From positions 1 through 62,370 of the forward strand of contig JBCDGZ010000025.1 of the NCBI GenBank assembly GCA_038750655.1: a stretch of DNA of 62,370 nt, given 5' to 3'. Below the pieces are notes generated by a model. That model was not told the DNA's origin. It did not search any database and saw only the letters and a program-made list of their open reading frames with translations. The translations under genes were made by a program, and so were the position numbers. Below are positions 34,653-42,062 of this stretch, in pieces. How positions within the stretch are numbered: position 1 is the stretch's first letter; every line of letters begins with the position of its first letter. Source of the stretch: JBCDGZ01 sp038750655 (lineage in GTDB: Bacteria > Bacteroidota > Bacteroidia > Chitinophagales > Saprospiraceae).

Positions 34653-37583
34653 CTAATAACTCAACACCTTCATCTCCAACCGCTGATTCTCCAAATGCTG
34701 ATTGCGGGTACAAATCACCCCGTCTACACAGTGATTCAGCGGCTTCGTTTCGCCGTAGCCACGAGCCACCAGCCGATTGGCGGCAATGCCCTTTTCGATG
34801 AGGTAATCGACGGCGGCTTGCGCTCGTTCGCGGGACAGCTCCTTATTGACGCGGTTTTCGCCGAAGCTGGCCGTATGGCCGCCGATTTCTACTTTGATGT
34901 TGGGATGTTGTTCCATGACCTCGATCAGGCGATCCAGCTCGGTGGCGATTGCCGGACTGATGCTGTATTCGAAGGCATTGAAAGGGTATTTGATATGAGG
35001 GAGCGTAAAGGTTTGTCCGACAGAGACGCGGTCCTTGGAGAGGGCATAGCCCAGGTCGGTATAGGTCTCAACGGTGAAGCGCTCGGGATTGGTGGTTTGC
35101 TTAGAAGTATTGTCGCTTTCCATCGGCAGCTCTTCGGAAATCATATCCGGGGCCGTATTGATCCGTAGACCTTCGGAAACCGGGACGGGGGCAGCTCCCT
35201 GCTCTTCGGTATCTATATCCGGAGAGGTAGGCGTGATGGTATTGGTTGTACTTTGATCAGAATAGCTGCCATTGGCCTTATTATTAGGCGGTGTGCCTTG
35301 TGTACCTGGACTTTCGATCACGGGGAGTCTGTCTTTGACGGGGGGGGTAGCCTCCTTAGCTGTAGGTGTATTGATGGCTATCTCCGTGTTGTCCACTGCT
35401 CCTGTTTCGATTTGTCCTGCTGTATTGTTAATCTCTTTGTTCACCTCACTATAGGAGGGCGAAGTCGTAGTTGGGTTCTCTATAGTTTGAGTAGGCTGGT
35501 CAATGGAGGATGTATTGTCCGCTATTTGGGTTTTGACCTGTTCTGTTGTACTATTAGCTTCTTCCTTTACTTTTTCCGTATAAGTAGGTGGTGCAGTGGT
35601 GGGGCTGTTGCTGTTCTGCGTGGTAGTAGGCGAATTGTCCGCTACACTGGTTGTTGCCTGCGTTGTGGAGGGCGAGACCTCTTCGCTTACATTTCCACCG
35701 TAAGTAGGTGGTGCAGCGGTGGGGCTGTCGCTGTTCTGCGTGGTAGTCGGCGAATTGTCTGCTACATTGGTTGTTGCCTGCGTTGTGGAGGGCGAGACCC
35801 CTTCGCTTACATTTCCACCGTAAGTAGGTGGTGCAGTGGTGGGGCTGTCGCTGTTCTGCGTGGTAGTAGGCGAATTGTCTGCTACATTGGTTGTTGCCTG
35901 CGTTGTGGAGGGCGAGACCTCCTCGCTTACATTTCCACCTCCACCGTAAGTAGGTGGTGCAGTGGTAGGGCTATCGCTGTTCTGTATAGGCTGCGTGGTA
36001 GCGGGCGAATTATCCGCTATTCTGGTTGTTGCTGGCGTTGTGGAGCGAGTAAGCTCCTCTTTCACTTTTTCCTTATAAGCAGGTGGTGTAGCGGCTTGGT
36101 GGTCCGTGTTACTGGTAGTAGAAGAATTGTTTGGTGTAGCATTTCCAGCTATTTCACCCGCTACTTCCGTTTGCTTCATGTTATCCTTGGCTTTGCCGTT
36201 ACCAGCTTCGGTGCGATCATTTTCATTGATCAATTCCAGGACCTCTGTATAAGTTGAGGGGGCCTTTGGGGCCTCCGGCTCTTCGTCCTCTTCGAGCAGA
36301 GTAATAGAATAGGTCGCATCGACTACGCCGCCGGAGGTTTTGAAGAGGAAGATGTCGTCATCCCCATTTTGACGGGCAGAGCTAAAGGCGCCGCTTTGAT
36401 TATCATCAGTGATAGCGATGGAGATGTCATCAGCCGAGCTATTGACGGGCTGGCCGACGTTGATGGGGTTGGCCCAGGTGCCGTCGGGCAATTGCTCGGT
36501 AAAGTAGATGTCGAAGCCACCATAGCCGATGTGGCCTTTAGAGCTGAAGTAGAGCTTCCCGTCGGCGTGTACGAAGGGGAAGCCCTCGCTAGCGGCGGTG
36601 TTGACATTGGGGCCCAGGTTTCGGGGGCGCGACCAGCCTCTGGCCGTCCGCTCCGACACGAAAATATCTGTCCGGCCCTCGCCTCCTCGCTTATCCGAAG
36701 TAAAGAAGAGGCGCTGTCCATCTGGTGACAGGGCAGGATGCATGAAGTTGTAATTAGCGGAGCAGAAGGGCAGGACCTCCCCGCTTTTCCATTTATTGCC
36801 ATCTTCAGAGGTTGACAGATACAACTGCATGGGGTACATGTCCTTGCTGTTGGCCACATTGCTATTTTGAGTGTAGACCATCTCGGTACCTTCGCGATTG
36901 AAGGTCACCGGGCCAGTATTTTTGTTGAGGGCGTTGATCTTGCCAGAAAAGGATTTGGCTGGTTCGAAGGTGCCATCGACATTTTGTTTACTAAAATAAA
37001 CCATCAAAAAATCGCGACCTGTCCAGCCCGATTTTTGCTTCAAGAGCTTAGCCCCCTGCTTTCGATCCGAGCAAAATACAATCCCGTCCTGGAAAAAGAC
37101 GGGTGCGGAATCATCCGTTTCCGAGTTTTGGGTAAATCTCTTGGTGCGAATATCCTGAAAGTAGGGTTTGATGAATTTAACTTTCTCACAGGACTTCAGC
37201 ATCAATTGAGCTTGTTCATCATCGGGCCGCTCGGCGAGGTATTTATTGAACCACTCGACCGCTTGGTCGTATTTACCCGTTCCCATCAGGGCTTCGCCGT
37301 AGTAAAAACTGGTGATGACCCTGGCTCGCTCTTCTGTGACAATTTGGGCATACAGCTTTTCTGCGGCTTCCATCTTGTTGGTCATCCGGTAGCAATAGGC
37401 CAGCTTGGTCTTGATGGCGAGGTTGTCTTTTTTGCGCAGAGCAGATTCATAATGAGGGATGGCTTCCGCAAAATTATTGAGTTTATATAAGTTGTCCGCT
37501 TTCTTGAGGGAGCGGCCTTGTCCAAAGGCAGTGGCGCAGAGGAATAACAGCGCGATCGCTAATACAGGCTTCAATCCTTTCAT
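34653..37583 (-). CDS. TPR-PD40-OmpA outer-membrane protein with Ser/Thr/Pro repeat region
   Basis: A 976-residue exported protein. The signal peptide ends near AFGQ (about 22). TPR repeats span about 25-135, WD40-like PD40 beta-propeller repeats about 150-420 (SPDGQRLFFTSDKRGGEGRTDIFVSER, DGKLYFSSKGHIGYGGFDIYFTE), and a C-terminal OmpA peptidoglycan-binding domain about 880-976 (VEIGGHTASFGENRVNKELSRERAQAAVDYLIEKGI). The middle (about 480-780) is low-complexity, with 40-residue repeats rich in Thr, Ser, Pro and Asn. The TPR-propeller-OmpA order is like PorE of the T9SS, but PorE's carboxypeptidase-like domain is replaced here by the repeats. It is probably a peptidoglycan-tethered envelope protein. 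Confidence 0.85.
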   Translation of the reverse strand: MKGLKPVLAIALLFLCATAFGQGRSLKKADNLYKLNNFAEAIPHYESALRKKDNLAIKTKLAYCYRMTNKMEAAEKLYAQIVTEERARVITSFYYGEALMGTGKYDQAVEWFNKYLAERPDDEQAQLMLKSCEKVKFIKPYFQDIRTKRFTQNSETDDSAPVFFQDGIVFCSDRKQGAKLLKQKSGWTGRDFLMVYFSKQNVDGTFEPAKSFSGKINALNKNTGPVTFNREGTEMVYTQNSNVANSKDMYPMQLYLSTSEDGNKWKSGEVLPFCSANYNFMHPALSPDGQRLFFTSDKRGGEGRTDIFVSERTARGWSRPRNLGPNVNTAASEGFPFVHADGKLYFSSKGHIGYGGFDIYFTEQLPDGTWANPINVGQPVNSSADDISIAITDDNQSGAFSSARQNGDDDIFLFKTSGGVVDATYSITLLEEDEEPEAPKAPSTYTEVLELINENDRTEAGNGKAKDNMKQTEVAGEIAGNATPNNSSTTSNTDHQAATPPAYKEKVKEELTRSTTPATTRIADNSPATTQPIQNSDSPTTAPPTYGGGGNVSEEVSPSTTQATTNVADNSPTTTQNSDSPTTAPPTYGGNVSEGVSPSTTQATTNVADNSPTTTQNSDSPTAAPPTYGGNVSEEVSPSTTQATTSVADNSPTTTQNSNSPTTAPPTYTEKVKEEANSTTEQVKTQIADNTSSIDQPTQTIENPTTTSPSYSEVNKEINNTAGQIETGAVDNTEIAINTPTAKEATPPVKDRLPVIESPGTQGTPPNNKANGSYSDQSTTNTITPTSPDIDTEEQGAAPVPVSEGLRINTAPDMISEELPMESDNTSKQTTNPERFTVETYTDLGYALSKDRVSVGQTFTLPHIKYPFNAFEYSISPAIATELDRLIEVMEQHPNIKVEIGGHTASFGENRVNKELSRERAQAAVDYLIEKGIAANRLVARGYGETKPLNHCVDGVICTRNQHLENQRLEMKVLSY
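35581..35940 (-). repeat. tandem 120-bp coding repeats
   Basis: Three head-to-tail copies of a 120-base unit inside the OmpA-family gene, each coding for about 40 residues such as SPTTAPPTYGGNVSEE plus VSPSTTQATTNVADNSPTTT. Degenerate flanking units extend on both sides to about 36080 and 35410. Near-identity of the units suggests recent expansion by recombination or slippage. Confidence 0.9.
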
Positions 37584-37970
37584 TTCCAGGCATTTTTATA
37601 ACTTAGTTCGTAGATTAGGGTAATCCAAAAACTGTGCAAAAATTGTAATAAGACCAAAAATTGGCCTTAAGTAGCGCTTATAGATCAGATAGTGAAAATA
37701 CTTGTTGATAATAAAAATGTAAAACACCTACATTATCAGAGCGTTCCGGAGGAAGTGTGTATTTAGGGGGTCTGTGAGAGCTAACGGTAAATCCGTATAA
37801 ATTATTTCTCAATAAGAGACGGAAACAAATTATTGATCAGCTATTTTGATTTTGCGAAATTGCTGAATAAACTGACTATAAGGAAGTTATTGAAGCACTT
37901 TTGTAAAATCTTAAAGAAAATAGCTGATCGATGATCCCGTCAAACTACATATAAAGATAAAACATTTGGG
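37584..37970. promoter_or_regulatory. intergenic region with a shared 17-base element
   Basis: 387 bases between divergent genes, with no ORF. TAAGAGACGGAAACAAA at 37813-37829 is identical to 12372-12388 in the ileS promoter spacer, and similarity extends to 25 bases with three transitions. In both places its minus-strand form (TTTGTTTCCGTCTCTTA) points toward a minus-strand gene. No complete TTG/TAnnTTTG promoter is seen here. Confidence 0.45.
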
Positions 37971-38639
37971 ATGAAAATTAGAATTCTACTGTGGTTTTCC
38001 CTTTTGCTGGGAGCAAATGCCTTGCTGGGGCAGGTCAGCGAAGAGGAAAGGGTGATGAGTTTGGGCTTGAATAATGCAGTGGTTCTCGAAATGCCGGACA
38101 CCGAGGAGAAGTTTGTGGAAAAGCTGTGGAAGAAGTTTATCAAACCCTACAAGGGCAAAACCAAGCGCAATCGCAAAGCCGACGAGTGGATGACTGATGA
38201 TGCGGCGGTGGTCGGCATCGGCGGAGCCAATGCCATTGATATTTATGCCCAATTTGCCAGCGTTGGCGATGATGTCGAGCTGGCCATGTGGGTCGATATG
38301 GGCGGAGCATTCCTCTCCTCTTACGAACACCCTAGTCCCTACCTGGAAGCCGAAAAACTCCTCATGCGCTTTGCCCTTTACGCCGCTAAAGAAACCACTC
38401 GCCTGGAACTGGAAGCCGAAGAGAAGCGCATGAAAAAACTCAAAAGTACTCTCAAAAAGCTAGAACGCGACAACGAACGCTACCATCGCGAAATCGAACA
38501 GGCTAAAGCCCGCATCGCCCGCGCAGAAGACAATATCGACGCCAACGTCATCGAACAAGGCGACACCCGCCAACTGATTGAACTGCAAAAAGAAGCCATC
38601 CTGTTGGTCAAGAAACGCCTGGATGAGCTGGATAATTAG
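37971..38639 (+). CDS. hypothetical exported coiled-coil protein
   Basis: A 222-residue protein with a signal peptide (about 1-20, ending LLGQ). The middle contains DDAAVVGIGGANAIDIYAQFASVGDDVELAMWVDMGGAFLSS, a hydrophobic/beta region. From about residue 125 to the end it is a long charged helix (LELEAEEKRMKKLKSTLKKLERDNERYHREIEQAKARIARAEDNI), a clear coiled coil. I do not recognise the family with certainty. It is probably periplasmic. Transcribed toward the dnaB upstream region. Confidence 0.72.
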   Translation: MKIRILLWFSLLLGANALLGQVSEEERVMSLGLNNAVVLEMPDTEEKFVEKLWKKFIKPYKGKTKRNRKADEWMTDDAAVVGIGGANAIDIYAQFASVGDDVELAMWVDMGGAFLSSYEHPSPYLEAEKLLMRFALYAAKETTRLELEAEEKRMKKLKSTLKKLERDNERYHREIEQAKARIARAEDNIDANVIEQGDTRQLIELQKEAILLVKKRLDELDN

Positions 38640-38750
38640 CCGATTGGATTCCTAATATGCCATAAATTGTTTGCGAAAAGAATTGTCTTTTTGCAAGGAT
38701 TTGTTTATATTTAGAAAGTGTTCGAGAAAAATAATACACCTTAGAGATAA

Positions 38751-38759
38751 TGTGGAAAA
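38751..38759 (-). promoter_or_regulatory. DnaA box (TTTTCCACA)
   Basis: The plus strand reads TGTGGAAAA; the minus strand fits TTWTNCACA. One of four such sites in the region before dnaB. Confidence 0.5.
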
Positions 38760-38798
38760 CAGCACTTTTGTATTAGTGAAATAAAAATTTGATGCTTT

Positions 38799-38807
38799 TT
38801 ATTCACA
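38799..38807 (+). promoter_or_regulatory. DnaA box (TTATTCACA)
   Basis: An exact match to the stricter consensus TTATNCACA, 40 bases from the inverted box at 38751. Confidence 0.55.
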
Positions 38808-38892
38808 TCGAATTCACTTGGAGAAGGCTGTTGAAGAGGGCGAGATTTAGGGGGCGTTATATATTTCTTAATTGATAAATTGTTGGGTGGCT

Positions 38893-38945
38893 GCCGTGTC
38901 GCTCGGCAGGAGACACGGCTAGGACTCTAAAAAGGGCAGTCTTTT
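38893..38945 (+). repeat. hairpin element A upstream of dnaB
   Basis: GCCGTGTC (38893-38900) and GACACGGC (38912-38919) form a perfect 8-bp stem, followed by AGGAC, A-rich sequence, GGGCAG and a CTTTT tail. Element B at 39060-39111 has the same order with differences. GATACGGC (38970) and CCGTGTCT (38999) are further variants of the arms. Confidence 0.55.
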
Positions 38946-39059
38946 GTATATGCGTTAGTTCTTAGATGAGATACGGCTTAATGGCTTAATCGTCATGTCC
39001 GTGTCTTTCGCAGAGGCTACTGACAGTACTACAAAAGTGGGATTTTAGTAAGAAAAATC

Positions 39060-39111
39060 GCCGGGTCCCCTAGCCGGGAGACACGGCTCGGACGATTAAA
39101 GGGGGCTTTTT
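39060..39111 (+). repeat. hairpin element B upstream of dnaB
   Basis: GCCGGGTC, then AGCCG/CGGCT and GGAGACACGGCT (39078-39089), GGAC, ATTAAA, GGGGGC and a TTTTT tail (39107-39111). This parallels element A. The CCTAGCC near its start can also pair with GGCTAGG of element A. The T-run gives it a terminator-like end. Confidence 0.55.
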
Positions 39112-39201
39112 GTGCGAAGAAAAAATCTGTGTGTACGGTAGCTCTCATAGAGGACAATGACACCCAAGTACATCATGTTATCAACTGTGTCAAGAATGGG
39201 C

Positions 39202-39217
39202 TAACATTTAAATGTTA
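39202..39217. repeat. 16-base perfect palindrome in AT-rich segment
   Basis: TAACATTTAAATGTTA is self-complementary and is followed by further AT-rich sequence with a TTAAATGT repeat. It could be an unwinding element or a dimeric regulator site. Confidence 0.5.
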
Positions 39218-39287
39218 ACTATTTTTAAATGTATAAAGTGTCGGAGCAGTCAGGCCAAAAAAAAGGAGCCTCAAGCTGCCCAACAGG

Positions 39288-39317
39288 TTTTCCACAATAG
39301 GACTACCGTTTTCCACA
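39288..39317 (+). promoter_or_regulatory. two direct DnaA boxes (TTTTCCACA)
   Basis: Identical TTTTCCACA copies at 39288-39296 and 39309-39317, 21 bases apart start to start (two helical turns), on the same strand and beside the AT-rich segment. Two helical turns is a spacing that suits cooperative DnaA binding. Confidence 0.55.
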
Positions 39318-39482
39318 AAGGTGGAAATTAGGCTACAGCATTGTACGTTACAGAATACCGGAATTAAAACGTAGCTTTGCTCTTCGCAGCTCAAATGGCA
39401 TTGCTAGCACAAATACTATGATCAGAGGAAACTACACACGGAGGAAGCCTTTATCAGTATCTTTTTATCGAAATTTTTAGTT

Positions 39483-41006
39483 ATGGCGGAATCTACCAAG
39501 CAAGTTAAAAACATCGGCAACTATCGGAATGGCAAGAAGGGAGGAGAACTTTCCAGCTATGTTTTTGGAAAGGTTCAACCTCAGGCTCTACCGCTCGAAG
39601 AGGCGGTCCTGGGAGCCATTATGCTCGATAAAGATGCCCTTGCCATCGTTTTGGACATTCTGCGTTCTGAAAGCTTCTACTCTGAAGCTCACCAACTGAT
39701 TTACAAGTCCATGCTCAAGCTGTTCGAGAAAACCCAACCGGTGGACCTGCTGACAGTTACTGAGCAGCTGAAAAAGGCCGGCGACCTCGAAAAAATCGGA
39801 GGGCCTTACTACCTCGTCGAACTGACCAACCGCGTCGCCTCTGCCGCCAATATCGAATACCACGCCCGGATCATCGCTCAAAAGCATATTCAGCGCGAGC
39901 TGATCCGTGTTTCTACCAAGATCATCCGCGATGCCTACGAGGATACAACGGATGTTTTCCAACTGCTCGATGATGCCGAGCAGGGCCTATTTTCCATTAC
40001 CCAACAGAACCTCAGCCGCGGTGTTGAGGGAATGGGCTCGCTGGCCAGCCGCGTGCTGAAACAGCTCGAAGAAATCTCTCAGAAGGAGGAAGGTCTCACT
40101 GGAGTGCCCACCGGCTTCACCGACCTCGACCGCCTCACCTCCGGCTGGCAATCCTCTGACCTCATTATCATCGCCGCCCGCCCCGGTATGGGAAAAACCT
40201 CGTTTACCCTGGCCCTGGCCCGCAACGCCGCCCTCGACTTCGGTAAAGGCGTCGCTATCTTCTCCCTGGAGATGTCCAACCTGCAACTGGTGCAGCGCCT
40301 GATCTCGCTGGAGGCAGAAATCTCGGGAAGTAAGCTGCGGAACGGACAGCTGGAAGACTATGAATGGCAGCAGCTGCAAAGCGCCATCGAAAAAATGGGC
40401 GAGGTGCCCATCTACATCGACGATACGCCGGGGATCAACATCTTTGAACTGCGCGCCAAGTGCCGCCGCCTCAAAATGCAGCACGATATTCAAATGATAA
40501 TTATCGATTACTTGCAGCTGATGAGCGGTGGGCCAGATAGCTCCCGAGGTAATCGCGAACAGGAGGTCAGTAACATCTCTCGTTCCCTTAAGGCCCTGGC
40601 TAAGGAACTGAGTGTGCCGGTCATCGCCCTGTCGCAGTTGAGCCGCGCGGTGGAGACGCGTGGTGGGACCAAGCGACCACAGCTCTCCGACCTGCGGGAA
40701 TCAGGCTCGATCGAACAAGATGCCGATATTGTTTCCTTTATTTATCGCCCAGAATACTATTCCATCCTTGAAGATGAGGAAGGACAGTCGCTCAAAGGCG
40801 TGGCGGAGATCATCGTGGCCAAGCACCGTAATGGTGCCCTCAAAACGGTTCAACTCAAATTTACCGATCAGTTTGCCAAGTTCTCTGATCCGGATGATCC
40901 TAATTTCAATGATCTGACAGACGATTTGAACAACAATGCGGCGAATCCACAGCAAAATATCATTACGCGTTCTTCGCGAATGAATGATGATGATATTCCA
41001 TTCTAG
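39483..41006 (+). CDS. dnaB: replicative DNA helicase DnaB
   Basis: A 507-residue hexameric helicase that unwinds DNA at the replication fork. The N-terminal DnaB domain (about 35-140, PLEEAVLGAIMLDKDAL) binds primase. The RecA-like motor has the Walker A in AARPGMGKTSF (about 230-240), Walker B in MIIIDYLQLM, and the DRESGSIEQDAD arginine-finger region. Length is standard and there is no intein. The C-terminus ends MNDDDIPF. It is followed after 11 bases by the pseudouridine synthase gene, so they are probably co-transcribed. Confidence 0.97.
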   Translation: MAESTKQVKNIGNYRNGKKGGELSSYVFGKVQPQALPLEEAVLGAIMLDKDALAIVLDILRSESFYSEAHQLIYKSMLKLFEKTQPVDLLTVTEQLKKAGDLEKIGGPYYLVELTNRVASAANIEYHARIIAQKHIQRELIRVSTKIIRDAYEDTTDVFQLLDDAEQGLFSITQQNLSRGVEGMGSLASRVLKQLEEISQKEEGLTGVPTGFTDLDRLTSGWQSSDLIIIAARPGMGKTSFTLALARNAALDFGKGVAIFSLEMSNLQLVQRLISLEAEISGSKLRNGQLEDYEWQQLQSAIEKMGEVPIYIDDTPGINIFELRAKCRRLKMQHDIQMIIIDYLQLMSGGPDSSRGNREQEVSNISRSLKALAKELSVPVIALSQLSRAVETRGGTKRPQLSDLRESGSIEQDADIVSFIYRPEYYSILEDEEGQSLKGVAEIIVAKHRNGALKTVQLKFTDQFAKFSDPDDPNFNDLTDDLNNNAANPQQNIITRSSRMNDDDIPF

Positions 41007-41017
41007 CCCCCTGGCCC

Positions 41018-41848
41018 ATGCCTAAGCCGCCGAAAAAGAACAATAGATTTAATAAGCGTAAGCTGCCCCGCCCGCCGAAGCCAGGAGCGAAGCGGCCCAG
41101 CCCTCCCTCGCCCGAGCCGCCGGAGGCAGAGGACGGCAGTATGCGGCTCAATAAATACATCGCCCATTGTGGCATCGCCTCCCGCCGGAAGGCCTCGGAG
41201 CTGATTCAGCAGGGTTTGGTGACGGTGAACGGGGAGGTGGTCTTGGAAATGGGGCACCGAGTACAGCCCGACGATGTGGTGACTTTCAAGGGGGAGGTGG
41301 TGAAGCCGGAGGAGAATAAAGTCTATTTGCTACTCAATAAGCCCAAGAATACCATCACCACGGTCACTGACGATCGAGGTCGGCCAACCGTTATGGACCT
41401 CGTTGGCGATGCCGTCAAAGAACGCATCTTCCCCGTCGGCCGGCTGGACCGAGCCACTACTGGCCTACTGCTGCTAACCAACGACGGTGCTCTGGCTAAA
41501 AAGCTTTCTCATCCCAGTCATGGCGTCAAAAAAGTCTATCATGTCGTGTTGGATCGGGAGGTCAGCAAGGAACATATTAAAGCCATTGCAGCCGGATTGA
41601 CTTTGGAGGACGGATTAGCCCCGGTGGATGGCGTTAGCCACGTCAAGGGATCGACCAAAAATGAGGTAGGTATCGAAGTACACATTGGTCGAAATCGCAT
41701 TGTCCGTCGCATTTTTGAGCACCTGGGCTATAAAGTCAAGCGCCTCGATCGGGTCTACTACGCTGGACTGACCAAGAAAGACCTGCCGAGAAGTCGCTTT
41801 CGCTTCCTCACTGAGCGCGAGATCATTATGCTCAAGCATTTTACCTAA
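41018..41848 (+). CDS. RluB/RsuA-type 23S/16S rRNA pseudouridine synthase
   Basis: A 276-residue enzyme. A basic, Pro/Lys-rich N-terminal tail (about 1-40) precedes an S4 RNA-binding domain (MRLNKYIAHCGIASRRKASELIQQGLVTVNG, about 42-72). The pseudouridine synthase domain has the catalytic Asp in FPVGRLDRATTGLLLLTND (about 140-158) and the C-terminal HIGRNRIVRRIFEHLGYKVKRLDR. It probably modifies large-subunit rRNA, as RluB does. The N-terminal tail is typical of Bacteroidota members. Confidence 0.92.
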   Translation: MPKPPKKNNRFNKRKLPRPPKPGAKRPSPPSPEPPEAEDGSMRLNKYIAHCGIASRRKASELIQQGLVTVNGEVVLEMGHRVQPDDVVTFKGEVVKPEENKVYLLLNKPKNTITTVTDDRGRPTVMDLVGDAVKERIFPVGRLDRATTGLLLLTNDGALAKKLSHPSHGVKKVYHVVLDREVSKEHIKAIAAGLTLEDGLAPVDGVSHVKGSTKNEVGIEVHIGRNRIVRRIFEHLGYKVKRLDRVYYAGLTKKDLPRSRFRFLTEREIIMLKHFT

Positions 41849-41991
41849 AACCCATTCTGCGCCAGAATTTGTTGGTACCAGCGGTAGGGAATATCGCCCC
41901 ACTGCCCCTCGGTTTCACTAATCGATAGTTTATTTTAACTGTGAAGAAGGAGCGGAAGTGTGAGGAGGAAAAGGATAACTTGAATTTTCAT
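41845..41991 (-). pseudogene. decayed small secreted-protein gene
   Basis: From ATG 41991 the minus strand encodes a perfect signal peptide (MKIQVILFLLTLPLLLHS) and then hits TAA. The same frame continues for 29 codons with protein-like sequence (SISETEGQWGDIPYRWY, then QQILAQNGF) to a TAG at 41845-41847. The stop codon overlaps the end of the pseudouridine synthase gene on the other strand. An in-frame signal peptide joined to an in-frame coherent C-terminus suggests a remnant with a point nonsense mutation and probably a large internal deletion. The parent family is not recognised. Confidence 0.5.
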
Positions 41992-42062
41992 AATTTTGAT
42001 TTTATTTATATACGGGGGCAAATCATTTTGGGCCTTCGAGGCGTGAACAATGTCGATCGATT

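Larger units (their letters stand above)
38640..39482. other. 843-bp non-coding region upstream of dnaB, candidate oriC or DnaA-controlled region
   Basis: The longest gene-free stretch in the window. It has four sites that fit the DnaA box TTWTNCACA exactly, an AT-rich segment at about 39200-39240 containing the perfect 16-base palindrome TAACATTTAAATGTTA (39202-39217), and two related hairpin elements. It lies directly before the replicative helicase gene. An origin would explain all of this; a DnaA-regulated dnaB promoter is the simpler alternative. dnaA and dnaN are not in the window. Confidence 0.45.

Noticed and set aside
35581..35940. CRISPR array
   Set aside because: The 120-bp units are coding, contiguous and have no spacers.
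35253..36257. Plus-strand 334-codon frame rich in Cys, Gly and Arg
   Set aside because: It is the antisense shadow of the Thr/Ser/Pro repeats of the OmpA-family gene; the apparent protein repeats follow from the 120-bp coding repeat.
38640..39482. tRNA, tmRNA or other known structured RNA
   Set aside because: No GTTCGAnTC T-arm motif or CCA end was found; only the A/B hairpin elements remain.
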